Source of the DNA: Aquabacterium sp.
GTDB taxonomy: Bacteria; Pseudomonadota; Gammaproteobacteria; Burkholderiales; Burkholderiaceae_C
Length of the DNA stretch: 64,000 nt
Assembly (NCBI RefSeq): GCF_030652515.1
Contig: NZ_JAUSAR010000005.1
Span: forward strand, 1 to 64,000
Direction of reading: 5' to 3'
Positions 24,887 to 34,839 of the stretch are shown piece after piece (the stretch's first letter is position 1; each line of letters opens with the position of its first letter). The translations under genes and the position numbers were made by a program. A model generated the notes under the pieces. The model did no database searches. It was given only the letters and a program-made list of their open reading frames with translations, and was not told where the DNA came from.

Positions 24887-27800
24887 ATGAACAAGACCAA
24901 TCTGAAGCGTTACGCCCCGCAGGCCCGCAAGGACTTCATTGCCGCTGTAACAGCCCGTGCGCAATTGCTGGGCTTGAACGAGGTGGGCGGCACACCGCAG
25001 GCAGAACCTTGCACGGTGAACGGTGAGGTGGCCGTGATCGCAGGCCGCCCCTGGCCTGCCAGCGTGCAAGGCAAGCGTGAGCGCTTGTTCCAGCGCATGA
25101 AGCGCGATGGCTTTTCCGCAACGCTGGAGGCTGTGGCCTACACCTGGTTCAACCGCTTTGCAGCCCTGCGTTACATGGAGCTGCATGACTATCTTGGCCA
25201 TGGCCGCCGGGTGCTGTCAAACCCCGAAGGGGGCTTGCCGGAGGCCTTGGCCTACGCGTTGGACTTGGCCGAGGCGGGTGACCTGCCAGGCCTGCGGCCA
25301 GACGCCGTGCGGCAATTCAAGCTGGACAACCAAGATAGCGAGCTGTTCCGCCGTGTGCTGGTGGCGCAATGCAATGCGCTGCATGGTGCCATGCCCTTCT
25401 TGTTTGAGCGCATTGACGACGACTCCGAGCTGCTGCTGCCCGACAACCTGCTGCGCAGCGACTCTGTCATTGCCAAGCTGGTGGATGAGATCCCCGAAGA
25501 AGACTGGGCCGAGGTCGAAATCATCGGCTGGCTGTACCAGTTCTACATCAGTGAGAAGAAGGACCAGGTCATCGGCAAGGTGGTCAAGTCAGAGGACATC
25601 CCCGCTGCCACGCAGCTTTTCACGCCCAACTGGATCGTGCAGTACCTGGTGCAAAACAGCGTGGGCCGCCTGTGGCTCATGGCCAACCCGCAAAGCACCT
25701 TGGCCGAAGAGTGGCCTTACTACATTACCCCTGCCGAGCAAACGCCTGAGGTGCAAGCCCAGCTTGATGCCCTCATCCAGACCCGAGTGCGTGAAGATGG
25801 CGATGTCCTCAACCCCGAATCCATCACCGTGCTGGACCCGGCCTGTGGCAGCGGCCACATCTTGGTGGTGGCCTATGACGTGCTCAAGGCCATCTACCTG
25901 GAGCGCGGCTACCAGCCCCGAGCTATCCCCCGCCTGATCCTGGAAAAGAACCTTTACGGCCTGGACATTGACGACCGCGCCGCCCAAATGGCCGGTTTTG
26001 CCCTGCTGATGAAAGCCCGTGCCGACGACCGCCGCCTGTTCACCGCCACGGACGATGCAGGCACCCTGCAGCCGCCCAAGCTCAATGTGCTGAGTCTGCA
26101 AGAGAGCAAAGGCCTGAGCGTGGACGAACTCGCCACCCACCTGGCTCCGTTCAGTGTGCAGCGCGCCACCATCACCGCGTTAGTGGACACCTTTGAGCAC
26201 GCCAAAACATTTGGCTCTCTGATCCAGATTCCTTATGCGCTCAAGACGCATCTGGCGTTGTTGCCTGAGGTGCTGGCCTTGGTGAAGCAAAGTGGGGAGT
26301 TGTATGCCACTGCTGCGGCGGATGATTTGCTGCCGTTGGTGCAGCAGGCGAACGTGCTGGCGATGCAGTTTGATGCGGTGGTGGCGAATCCGCCCTATAT
26401 GGGCATTCGTTACTATGCCAATGTGTTGAAGGAATATATAGAGACCAACTACGCTAACGAAAAAGGTGACCTTTATACGGCCTTCATGGCGAGAAACACT
26501 AGATTTCTCAAAGGACTAGGACTTGTCGCAATGTTGACAATACCCAATTGGATGTTTTTGTCTTCGTTTCAGTCGCTGCGAGATTGGCTGACAAACTCCA
26601 TTGGAATTGATTCTCTTTGCCACAACGGCCGAGGTGTTTTTGGGTCCGACTTCGGAAGCTGTGCGTTCGTACTCTTCAAGGGCGCTTCGTCTGGATTAAT
26701 TGGGTCATTCAAGAAATTATTCGACAAGCAGGGCAGTATCGCAGTCAACGATGAACTTTCTCAAAGATTCTTCTCATGTAATCCATACATGCGAGCAACT
26801 GTAGATTTCCGAAAAGTTCCTGGTAGTCCGATTGCCTATTGGCTCAGCGAAGAAGCCATCTCAGCATTCGCGGTAGATGTAAAGATTGGCCAAGTTGCCA
26901 TACCCAGAAAGGGCATGGCAACGGGGGATAACAATAAATATGTGCGAATTTGGAGCGAGCTAAATATTGAAAAAATCGGCCTCGGAATGTCGAGAGATGA
27001 AGCAAAGGTATCAAATAAAAAATGGTTTCCGTACGCTAACGGGGGTGGGTTTAGAAAGTGGTACGGCATGATTGAGGATGTCGTTCTTTGGGAAAACGAC
27101 GGCCATGTTCTTCAGAATGCAAAGCACACAAATGGCCTAATTCGTGCGGTGGGATTGAATCTGGATTACATATTCAAGGAAGGTGTAACTTGGTCACCCA
27201 TTACATCTGCCCAGTTTTCATCTAGGCTGCTTCCTGTAGGTTGTCTGTTTAGTTCAGCATCAAACACCCTTTTTCCCACGGCAATAGATAGCCGTGCCCT
27301 TATGGGTCAGGCAAACAGTTCGGTTTTTGAGTATTTTTCAAAGATCATCAATCCAACTCTGAATTTAAATACAGGGGATATTGCAAATATTCCAATAGTT
27401 TCGAATGCTGTGCTTTGTGAAGAAATCATTCCAATAGTCGACTGTTTAGTTGATGACCATAAGCGAGACTGGGATTCATTTGAAGGATCTTTTTATTTTG
27501 TCGGCGACCCCCTGATAGAACTAGCGGAGTCCAATGGGCTATTGGGCTCATGTTGGGAGCAAGTCTCCGCTAAGCGAGTTGCTGCACGGTTCAGAAGCGC
27601 GGACAACGAAGCATCTATAAACAGCCTACTAATTGAACACTTCGGGTTTGCAGAGGAGCTGTCTGCGAAAGTCCCCGAAGATCAAATTACGCTTGCTCGT
27701 GCAGACCGCGAAAAAGACTGCCAGCGCCTGATCTCCTACGCCATCGGCTGCATGATGGGGCGCTACAGCTTGGATGAGCCCGGCCTGATCTATGCCCACG

Positions 27801-28462
27801 CGGGCAACGTCGGCTTCGAGCCTGGCCGTTATGTCACCTTTCCCGCAGATGCCGACGCCATCGTCCCTTTCACCGACGAACTCTGGTTTGCCGACGACGC
27901 CTGCAGCCGCATCCGCGAATTCCAGCTCGCCGTTTGGGGGCCAGATACTTTGGAAGAAAACATGGCCTGGCTGGCCGAGAGCCTGGGCACCAAAGCGTCT
28001 GAGACCCCAGACGAAACCATCCGCCGCTACCTCGCCGACAAGTTCTTCAAAGACCACGTGCAAACCTATAAGAAGCGCCCCATCTACTGGCTCTTCAGCA
28101 GCGGCAAACAAGGTGCCTTCCAGGCCTTGGTCTATTTGCACCGCTACCATGAGGGCACACTCGCCCGCCTGCGCGCCGAATACGTCGTGCCCCTCACCGG
28201 CAAGATCCAAAGCCGCATCGAGATGCTGCAAAAAGACGCGCTCGCTGCCAGCAGCACCGCCGCCCGCAACAAGCTGGCCAAGGAAGTGGAAAAGCTCAAG
28301 AAGAAGCACGTAGAGCTACTGGCCTACGATGAGCAGCTGCGCCACTACGCTGACATGCGCATCACCCTGGATCTGGATGATGGGGTGAAGGTGAACTATG
28401 GCAAGTTCGGGGATTTGCTGGAGGGGGTGAAGGTGGTGGCTGGAGGGGCTGGTGATGACTGA
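24887..28462 (+). CDS. pglX: BREX adenine methyltransferase PglX
   Basis: A 1191-residue class I N6-adenine DNA methyltransferase. SAM motif I is LDPACGSGH (about residue 319) and catalytic motif IV is NPPYMGIRY (about residue 501), the standard type I BREX PglX layout. It sets the recognition site for host methylation and exclusion. From about 26,440 to 27,720 (residues about 518-945) the DNA becomes AT-rich with codons such as ATA, AAT and TTT that the flanks avoid. This is the target-recognition part, so the specificity region appears to have been exchanged. The GC-rich C-terminal part then resumes with DREKDCQRLISYAIGCMMGR. Confidence 0.92.
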   Translation: MNKTNLKRYAPQARKDFIAAVTARAQLLGLNEVGGTPQAEPCTVNGEVAVIAGRPWPASVQGKRERLFQRMKRDGFSATLEAVAYTWFNRFAALRYMELHDYLGHGRRVLSNPEGGLPEALAYALDLAEAGDLPGLRPDAVRQFKLDNQDSELFRRVLVAQCNALHGAMPFLFERIDDDSELLLPDNLLRSDSVIAKLVDEIPEEDWAEVEIIGWLYQFYISEKKDQVIGKVVKSEDIPAATQLFTPNWIVQYLVQNSVGRLWLMANPQSTLAEEWPYYITPAEQTPEVQAQLDALIQTRVREDGDVLNPESITVLDPACGSGHILVVAYDVLKAIYLERGYQPRAIPRLILEKNLYGLDIDDRAAQMAGFALLMKARADDRRLFTATDDAGTLQPPKLNVLSLQESKGLSVDELATHLAPFSVQRATITALVDTFEHAKTFGSLIQIPYALKTHLALLPEVLALVKQSGELYATAAADDLLPLVQQANVLAMQFDAVVANPPYMGIRYYANVLKEYIETNYANEKGDLYTAFMARNTRFLKGLGLVAMLTIPNWMFLSSFQSLRDWLTNSIGIDSLCHNGRGVFGSDFGSCAFVLFKGASSGLIGSFKKLFDKQGSIAVNDELSQRFFSCNPYMRATVDFRKVPGSPIAYWLSEEAISAFAVDVKIGQVAIPRKGMATGDNNKYVRIWSELNIEKIGLGMSRDEAKVSNKKWFPYANGGGFRKWYGMIEDVVLWENDGHVLQNAKHTNGLIRAVGLNLDYIFKEGVTWSPITSAQFSSRLLPVGCLFSSASNTLFPTAIDSRALMGQANSSVFEYFSKIINPTLNLNTGDIANIPIVSNAVLCEEIIPIVDCLVDDHKRDWDSFEGSFYFVGDPLIELAESNGLLGSCWEQVSAKRVAARFRSADNEASINSLLIEHFGFAEELSAKVPEDQITLARADREKDCQRLISYAIGCMMGRYSLDEPGLIYAHAGNVGFEPGRYVTFPADADAIVPFTDELWFADDACSRIREFQLAVWGPDTLEENMAWLAESLGTKASETPDETIRRYLADKFFKDHVQTYKKRPIYWLFSSGKQGAFQALVYLHRYHEGTLARLRAEYVVPLTGKIQSRIEMLQKDALAASSTAARNKLAKEVEKLKKKHVELLAYDEQLRHYADMRITLDLDDGVKVNYGKFGDLLEGVKVVAGGAGDD

Positions 28463-29003
28463 ACCAAGCATGACGAACCTTCGGGCTCTTCCGCCCGCTG
28501 TGTTGGCTGACTACCAGGACTGGCTCAAGGCCATCAAGCAAAAGATCCTTGCCACCCGGATGAAGGTGGCCTTGGCCGCCAATGGTGAGTTGATCGCGCT
28601 GTACTACGAAATTGGGGCGCAAATTGTGGATCGGGAGTCGCTGGCGCAATGGGGCAGCGGGTTCATTGACGCATTCAGTCAGGACCTGAGGGCAGCCTTC
28701 CCTGAGATCGGTGGTTTTTCATCCAAGAACCTGCGGTATTGCCGCGCCTTCTTCCGCTTCTACTGTGATCCTGCAATTTGGCAACAGGCTGTTGCCAAAT
28801 TGCGAGATACACCGTGGGCAGGCACTGAACCCGAACTGTCTGCCTTGCTGGCGAAAATGCCCTGGGGGCACAACATCCAGATCTTCGCCAAGTGCGCCAG
28901 CGTGGCCGAGGCCCGTTTTTACATGGAGCAAACGCTTGAGCAAGGCTTCAGCGCATTCCATCAATCCTTGATGCCGCTGTGCATAAACCGCCCCATTGAT
29001 TGA
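28452..29003 (+). CDS. Truncated DUF1016 (YhcG-type) protein
   Basis: A 183-residue protein matching the DUF1016 N-terminal domain: LWLK-like start replaced by DYQDWLKAIKQKIL, then IALYYEIGAQIVDRE, GFSSKNLRYCRAFFRFY and MPWGHNIQIFAKC. Normal YhcG-type proteins run to about 350 residues and carry a PD-(D/E)xK nuclease after the ti-x-gWSR segment. Here the frame ends shortly after LEQGFSAFHQSL, so the nuclease is missing. The ATG overlaps the end of pglX by 11 bases. It is either a vestige of an inserted nuclease gene or a kept stand-alone domain in the operon. Confidence 0.75.
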   Translation: MMTEPSMTNLRALPPAVLADYQDWLKAIKQKILATRMKVALAANGELIALYYEIGAQIVDRESLAQWGSGFIDAFSQDLRAAFPEIGGFSSKNLRYCRAFFRFYCDPAIWQQAVAKLRDTPWAGTEPELSALLAKMPWGHNIQIFAKCASVAEARFYMEQTLEQGFSAFHQSLMPLCINRPID

Positions 29004-29013
29004 CGTCCCATTC

Positions 29014-31620
29014 ATGAATCTACAACGCCTCACAGAAAGCCTCTCTGCCAGTTTCGCCAGTCAGCGAGTTGTGTTTTGGCACGACCCGGATGCAGAGTTT
29101 GCCGCCCAGTTAGACCAGCTGGAGTTAGGCCATGTTCGGGTGCTCAAGCTGGACCATGAGTCGGCACTGCGAATCAAGATGCAGCTTGAAGCTGACGTTG
29201 GACAAGCTTGGCTGATCTACAGCAACAAAGAGCAGCCCTTGCCAGAGTCTGATTGGTTGCTCGACGTTCGCCTGCGCAGCAAAAACTTTCGCGCTGACAG
29301 TGCTTCCATGTTGCTGGAAGACCTGGGCCTGACCACACTGTCGTTGTTGCCGCATTTGAAGCTGCGCAGCAAGTTCTTGCGGGCCAAAGATCGCGTTGAG
29401 CGCCTCAAGCGTCTGGCCATGCCGGGCGATGACGCCGAGGCCTTGGACCGCAAGATGATGGCGGTGCTATTGCGCACTGATGAGTCCGATGCCTTGGCCC
29501 TGGCCATGCGCTTGCTGCACGGTTTGTGGGTGCCCGGTGAGGCCACCTTGGTGGAAGAGCCAAAGGCCTGGCAAGAGATCGTCAACCATGAGCTTCAGGA
29601 TGCCTTCTGGGTGCTGATGCAGCTGAACCTTGGGTATGCGACTGAATCGCCGTCTCTGCAAGATCTGCTGATCCGCATACTGGCGACCGACTTTGTGCGC
29701 GGCTTGAACGTGCCGTGCCCTGCAGCCTTGGCGCACCTGGTTCTGCCCAACAAGGTGTTGGCTGCGAATGCCTCAGTGCTGGCCGCTCGCTGGCGCAGTG
29801 ATTTGAGCCTTCACAAGTCGTATGCCGACGTGTCTGCCGCAGTTGCAGAAACCTTGAACCTGATGGGCCTCTTGAGCGCCTTCCAGCCGGAAGACCTGGC
29901 AGATACGGTGACTTTCTCCGTGATCGAGCAACGCATTTTGGGCGTGCTCAAGCAACGCATCATTGGGCAGGGCGGGGCGGTGCTGGCCAGTTTGCGGCCC
30001 TTGGTGGCGCGTCGCCGTGATGGGCCTTGGGTCAACCCGCTGATGGCTGGTGCCAGTGAGCAGACCCGAGCCCTCACGGCCTGTTATGAGGCCCTGGAGG
30101 CCGCCGCCGAGTTCATGGCCCTCAAAGAGGAGCATGCAGCAGGCCTGAGCTTTGTCGATGCGAACGACGCCGTGGCCCGCTACTGCAGCCAGCTTTACCT
30201 CTTTGATCAGCGCTACCGGCGTTTCCACCGCGCTGCTTGCCTGGTCGAGCCCAGTGGTTGGGCGGTGTTGCATGAGCTCAAGACGGTGGTCGAGGATGCT
30301 TATGCCGGATGGTTCATGCCGCAGCTGTCGTCTGCATGGGGCAAGGTCATCGAGGGCGATGCGGGGCAGCTGAATCTGTCGATGCTGAGTGCTTTTCCAA
30401 AGCAACAGAACTTCTTCCAAGACAAGGTTGTCAGCGCCCAGAAGGGCGGCGTGAAGCGTGTCTTTGTATTGATCTCGGATGCCTTTCGATACGAGGCTGC
30501 CGAAGAGCTGGTTCGCGAAATCAACAGCACCAACCGCCTCAAGGCGCAGTTGGATGCCATGTTGGGCGTGCTGCCAAGCTACACCTCACTGGGCATGGCA
30601 GCTTTGTTGCCGCACGAAACGCTGGCCTACAAGGCAGACGGTGCTGTGTTGGCAGATGCCTTGCCTACTGCCACCTTGGAGGCTCGAAGCACGGTGCTGA
30701 GCCATCATGGTGGCTTGGCTGTCAAGGCAGACGACCTGCTGTCCTTGGGTAAAGAAAAAGGCCGTGAGCTGGTCAAAGAGCATCAGCTTGTTTACGTGTA
30801 TCACGACCGCATCGACATGCTGGGTGACAAGCAGGCATCTGAAGGGCAAACCTTCGATGCCGTGGCAGACACCATTGTTGAGTTGCAGTCCATCGTCAGC
30901 CACATTGTCAACAATTTGAATGGCTCGTTGGTGCTCTTGACGGCAGACCATGGTTTCATCTACCAAGAGTCGGCCCTTGATGGCGCAGACAAGGCGGCCC
31001 TGGGCGAGAAGCCAGACGGCACGGTGATCGCTAAAAAGCGTTACCTCCTGGGTCGCAATCTGCCCAGCAATGCCAAGGCATGGCAAGGCAACACGGGCAT
31101 CACCGCCGGGACCGATGCAGGTGAAGGCAGCATGGACTTCTGGTTGCCCAAGGGCACCATGCGCTTTCATTTCGCAGGCGGTGCCCGGTTTGTGCACGGC
31201 AGCGCCATGCCCCAAGAGGTGATCGTGCCCCTGGTCACCATCCGGTCCAGTGAGGCTGCAACGGCCCGAACGCGCTCGGTGGGTGTCAGCTTGCTGGGCT
31301 CATCCAACAAGGTGGTCACGAACACCCAGCGCTTCGAGTTCATCCAGGCCGAGGCTGTCTCCGCTCGTGTCCAGGCACGCAGTGTGTTGGTGTCTTTGCG
31401 TGATGGCCAAGAGTTGATCAGCGACGAGCAAGCCTTAACCTTGGACAGCACGTCCACCAGCATGAACGATTGGGTCAAGTCGGTTGTCCTGACCGTTCGC
31501 TCAGGCAACTATGACCGCATGCGTGACTACTACCTGGTGGTGCGTGAGGCCCTGCCACCCAATGTGGAGGTGCTGCGTGCGCCTTTCCGCATTGACTTGG
31601 CATTCACCAATGACTTTTGA
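29014..31620 (+). CDS. pglZ: BREX alkaline-phosphatase-like protein PglZ
   Basis: A protein of about 868 residues of the PglZ family. The metal-binding alkaline-phosphatase-like core is visible in FVLISDAFRYEAAEELV (about residue 485) and VLLTADHGFIYQESA (about residue 643), with GARFVHGSAMPQEVIVPLV near 725-745. The N-terminal third is helical. The ATG at 29,014 (MNLQRLTESL) is preferred to a TTG six codons upstream that overlaps the DUF1016 gene. PglZ is essential for both modification and exclusion in type I BREX. Confidence 0.9.
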   Translation: MNLQRLTESLSASFASQRVVFWHDPDAEFAAQLDQLELGHVRVLKLDHESALRIKMQLEADVGQAWLIYSNKEQPLPESDWLLDVRLRSKNFRADSASMLLEDLGLTTLSLLPHLKLRSKFLRAKDRVERLKRLAMPGDDAEALDRKMMAVLLRTDESDALALAMRLLHGLWVPGEATLVEEPKAWQEIVNHELQDAFWVLMQLNLGYATESPSLQDLLIRILATDFVRGLNVPCPAALAHLVLPNKVLAANASVLAARWRSDLSLHKSYADVSAAVAETLNLMGLLSAFQPEDLADTVTFSVIEQRILGVLKQRIIGQGGAVLASLRPLVARRRDGPWVNPLMAGASEQTRALTACYEALEAAAEFMALKEEHAAGLSFVDANDAVARYCSQLYLFDQRYRRFHRAACLVEPSGWAVLHELKTVVEDAYAGWFMPQLSSAWGKVIEGDAGQLNLSMLSAFPKQQNFFQDKVVSAQKGGVKRVFVLISDAFRYEAAEELVREINSTNRLKAQLDAMLGVLPSYTSLGMAALLPHETLAYKADGAVLADALPTATLEARSTVLSHHGGLAVKADDLLSLGKEKGRELVKEHQLVYVYHDRIDMLGDKQASEGQTFDAVADTIVELQSIVSHIVNNLNGSLVLLTADHGFIYQESALDGADKAALGEKPDGTVIAKKRYLLGRNLPSNAKAWQGNTGITAGTDAGEGSMDFWLPKGTMRFHFAGGARFVHGSAMPQEVIVPLVTIRSSEAATARTRSVGVSLLGSSNKVVTNTQRFEFIQAEAVSARVQARSVLVSLRDGQELISDEQALTLDSTSTSMNDWVKSVVLTVRSGNYDRMRDYYLVVREALPPNVEVLRAPFRIDLAFTNDF

Positions 31621-31631
31621 TGAGGGCCGAC

Positions 31632-33677
31632 ATGACTGATCAAACCCATACCGCTGAGCCTTCTGATGTGGACACCCTCCTGAACCGGTACTTTGCCGGG
31701 AAGGTGGTGCGCAAGGACTTGACCAAGCTCATCAAAGAGGGCGCCAATGTGCCCGTGTACGTGCTGGAGTACCTGCTGGGCATGTACTGCGCGTCTGATG
31801 ACGAAGCCACGATCCAGGCCGGACTGACCAACGTCAAACGCATCCTGGCCGAGAACTATGTGCGCCCGGATGAGGCCGAGAAGGTCAAGTCCAAGATCCG
31901 CGAGAGTGGCAGCTACAAGGTCATCGACAAGATCACCGTCAAGCTCAACGAGAAGCGCGACGTGTACGAGGCGCTGCTGTCCAACCTGGGTGTCAAAAGC
32001 GCCGAGATATCCGACCGCATCGTGCGCCAGTTTGAGAAGCTGTTGGTGGGCGGTATTTGGTGCATCGTGACGCTGCGCTACTCGTTTGAGGAGAACCAGA
32101 AGGGTTCGCCCTTCATCGTTGAAGACCTCAAGCCCATCCAGATGCCGAACATGGACATGCAGGCTCTGTTTGAGGGGCGCAAGCAGTTCACGGATGAACA
32201 GTGGATCGACGCTTTGATCCGCTCGACCGGCATGGAGCCATCGGCCTTCAAAACACGCGTGAAATGGCACCTGCTGGCCCGCATGATTCCCCTGGTGGAG
32301 AACAACTACAACTTCTGCGAATTGGGCCCGCGTGGTACGGGCAAGAGCCACATCTACAAGGAAATCAGCCCCAACAGCATCCTGGTTTCAGGTGGGCAGA
32401 CCACGGTGGCCAACCTGTTCTACAACATGGCTGCCCGCAAGGTGGGCTTGGTGGGCCTGTGGGACTGCGTGGCTTTTGACGAAGTGGCAGGCATCAACTT
32501 CAAGGATCAGGACGGTGTCCAGATCATGAAGGACTACATGGCGTCGGGCTCATTCAGCCGAGGGCGTGAATCGATCAACGCCAATGCGTCCATGGTGTTC
32601 GTCGGCAACTTGCCGCAAGGCCAGACGGTTGAGACCTTGGTGAAGACCAGTCACCTGTTCAGCCCGTTCCCTGACGTCATGATCGACTCCGCGTTCTTCG
32701 ATCGCTTCCATGCCTATGTGCCTGGCTGGGAGATCCCGAAAATGCGGCCGGAGTTCTTCACCAACCAGTTCGGCCTGATCGTGGACTACCTGGCCGAGGC
32801 CCTGCGTGAAATGCGCAAGACGAGCTTTGCCGATGCCATCGACAAGTTCTTCAAGTTAGGCAACAACCTGAATCAGCGTGACACCATCGCTGTGCGCCGC
32901 ACGGTGTCTGGCCTGCTCAAACTTTTGTGCCCCCATGGTGAGTACAACAAGGACCAGGTGCGAACCTGCCTTGAGTACGCGCTGGAGACTCGCCGCCGGG
33001 TGAAGGAGCAGCTCAAGAAGATCGGCGGCATGGAGTTCTACGACGTGCATTTCTCCTACATCGACTTGGAGGACATGCAGGAACGCTTCATTTCGGTCCT
33101 TGAGCAAAATGGGGGTGGGTTGATCCCCGAAGGGCGTTTGCAGCCCGGCGTGTTGCACACCATTGCGATGGGCGATGGCGGCATGCCAGGCGTGTACCGC
33201 ATGGAAATCCAAGCCATGGCGGGTGGCGGCAAGTTGTCGGTATCAGGCGCACTGGCACGAGAGCCTGTGCGTGTGGCGTTTGACTACTTCAAGGCGAATG
33301 CCTCCCGGGTCAGTGCATCGATCCATCCCACCGAGAAGGACTATCACGTCCATTTGGTGGAGCTTCAGAGTGCTGGCGCGCCCGAGGGCTTGACCCTGGC
33401 CAGTTGCATTGCGCTGTGTTCTGCTGCGCTTGGGCGGCCACTGCAGAGCCAGATGGCGGTGATGGGCGACATGAGCCTGGGTGGCACCGTCACTCAGGCT
33501 CGCAACTTGGCTGAGAGCCTGCAAGTGGCGTTTGACGCTGGCGCCAAGAGGATCTTGCTGCCGATGTCCAGCGTGACCGACATTCCGTCGGTGCCTGGCG
33601 AACTGTTCGCAAAGTTCCAGACAAGCTTTTATTCGGATCCTGTAGATGCGGTGTTCAAGGCGCTGGGGGTGGAATGA
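31632..33677 (+). CDS. brxL: BREX AAA+/Lon-like protein BrxL
   Basis: A 681-residue BrxL: an AAA+ domain with Walker A LGPRGTGKSH (about residue 236), Walker B-like CVAFDEVAGI (about 280) and NLPQGQTVE, then a C-terminal Lon-like domain (about 560-681; SVSGALAREPVRVAFD, LASCIALCSAALGRPLQ, MGDMSLGGTVTQ). Where active Lon has its catalytic Ser (GPSAG) this protein reads GAPEG, so proteolysis is unlikely; BrxL is described as a DNA-binding AAA+ machine. GAGG precedes the ATG at 31,632; an ATG at 31,620 overlaps the pglZ stop by one base. BrxL ends the type I BREX set. Confidence 0.9.
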   Translation: MTDQTHTAEPSDVDTLLNRYFAGKVVRKDLTKLIKEGANVPVYVLEYLLGMYCASDDEATIQAGLTNVKRILAENYVRPDEAEKVKSKIRESGSYKVIDKITVKLNEKRDVYEALLSNLGVKSAEISDRIVRQFEKLLVGGIWCIVTLRYSFEENQKGSPFIVEDLKPIQMPNMDMQALFEGRKQFTDEQWIDALIRSTGMEPSAFKTRVKWHLLARMIPLVENNYNFCELGPRGTGKSHIYKEISPNSILVSGGQTTVANLFYNMAARKVGLVGLWDCVAFDEVAGINFKDQDGVQIMKDYMASGSFSRGRESINANASMVFVGNLPQGQTVETLVKTSHLFSPFPDVMIDSAFFDRFHAYVPGWEIPKMRPEFFTNQFGLIVDYLAEALREMRKTSFADAIDKFFKLGNNLNQRDTIAVRRTVSGLLKLLCPHGEYNKDQVRTCLEYALETRRRVKEQLKKIGGMEFYDVHFSYIDLEDMQERFISVLEQNGGGLIPEGRLQPGVLHTIAMGDGGMPGVYRMEIQAMAGGGKLSVSGALAREPVRVAFDYFKANASRVSASIHPTEKDYHVHLVELQSAGAPEGLTLASCIALCSAALGRPLQSQMAVMGDMSLGGTVTQARNLAESLQVAFDAGAKRILLPMSSVTDIPSVPGELFAKFQTSFYSDPVDAVFKALGVE

Positions 33678-33738
33678 ACCATGTCGTTGGTTCTCAACAC
33701 GGCTGTGCGCCGCAGCGCAGGAACCGTGTCAACCACGC

Positions 33739-34839
33739 TCAGTTCACGAGTCTGAGTCCGGTGCGTGTTTGTAAGCCATACATTTGCGCCACTTCTTCAT
33801 AGTGCAGCGCAAGGACGTGCTCAAGATCTTGCTGCGTGTATCCCAACTCCTCAGTGAGGTGTTGGACGAGGGCAGGAAACACCGTCGGCCGCTCACGCTC
33901 AAAGGCGACTTCGGGAGGCTCCTGCATGCGATACCCAAGAGCAGACATTTGACGCCAGAGATAGTCTGACTTGTAGTGATCGATTGCACCGATGGTTTTG
34001 GCACGCACCAATAGTGCCGCCATCGACACACGCCAGACCTTTTTCAGTTGCGCCGCACGCTCAATGGAAATGTCGCGTAGATGCGGCATGACGTCCCCAC
34101 TCGGCATCAGCAAAGCTGAGGCGAACTGGTTCGCCTGATCCTCCATCTCAGGGTGGGGGATTGAGTGCATGACGATATGGCCCAACTCGTGAGCCAGGCT
34201 GAAGCGTTGTCTGTCAGCCGGCGCTCGATTGTTCAGAAAAATGATCGGCGGCAAGCCTGGTATGCGGTAACTAACGCCATCGATCTGCGCTTCAGCCATG
34301 TCGAGCGGTACAACGATGCAGCCGGAGCGTTCCACATAGTCCATCAATGATTTGATCGGACCATTCGGGATGTACCAGGCACGACGGACATGCTCAGCGA
34401 CTTCCTCCGCCCCTCCATCGAAATCATCTATGTCGTATTGAGGGATGGGGAGTTCAGGTTCGATCTCGACGGCCTTTAAGAAGGCACGAAGGTGTGCAAT
34501 TCGTACGTTCAGCTCGGCAATGAATCGACTCAGGACTTTGACCCCGACAGCTGCTCGTTTTCGAAACATTGGGTGGGCGCTGATAGGGGCACCGTACTCA
34601 CGTTCCTTCTGGAAGAAAAACGCAACAGGGCAGCGCAATGCATCAGCAAGTGCTGCCTGTTGGCTCTCTGTCGCCTCTCTAAGGCCATCCTCCAGTTTGG
34701 ACAGGATGGATTGCGAGAGACCAGAAGCGGTAGCCAGCTCTGCCTGACTCATGCCAAGCATTCGCCGACGCAAATGAACGAGGTCCGACCTAAACTGCGT
34801 CGCCACCTCGCTTGGGTTGATCTTGTTGAGCTGTGCCAT
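33739..34839 (-). CDS. XRE-family regulator with ImmA/IrrE protease domain
   Basis: A 366-residue protein. Residues 20-70 are an XRE helix-turn-helix (GMSQAELATASGLSQSILSK, LEDG). Residues about 150-280 are an ImmA/IrrE-type zinc-metallopeptidase domain with the motif HELGH in RFSLAHELGHIVMHS and the third ligand region QANQFASALLMP. Such proteins usually repress a neighbouring gene and are inactivated by, or cleave, a partner on stress. It overlaps the next upstream gene by 50 bases on the same strand and is convergent with brxL, so it forms a separate two-gene module beside BREX. Confidence 0.8.
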   Translation of the reverse strand: MAQLNKINPSEVATQFRSDLVHLRRRMLGMSQAELATASGLSQSILSKLEDGLREATESQQAALADALRCPVAFFFQKEREYGAPISAHPMFRKRAAVGVKVLSRFIAELNVRIAHLRAFLKAVEIEPELPIPQYDIDDFDGGAEEVAEHVRRAWYIPNGPIKSLMDYVERSGCIVVPLDMAEAQIDGVSYRIPGLPPIIFLNNRAPADRQRFSLAHELGHIVMHSIPHPEMEDQANQFASALLMPSGDVMPHLRDISIERAAQLKKVWRVSMAALLVRAKTIGAIDHYKSDYLWRQMSALGYRMQEPPEVAFERERPTVFPALVQHLTEELGYTQQDLEHVLALHYEEVAQMYGLQTRTGLRLVN

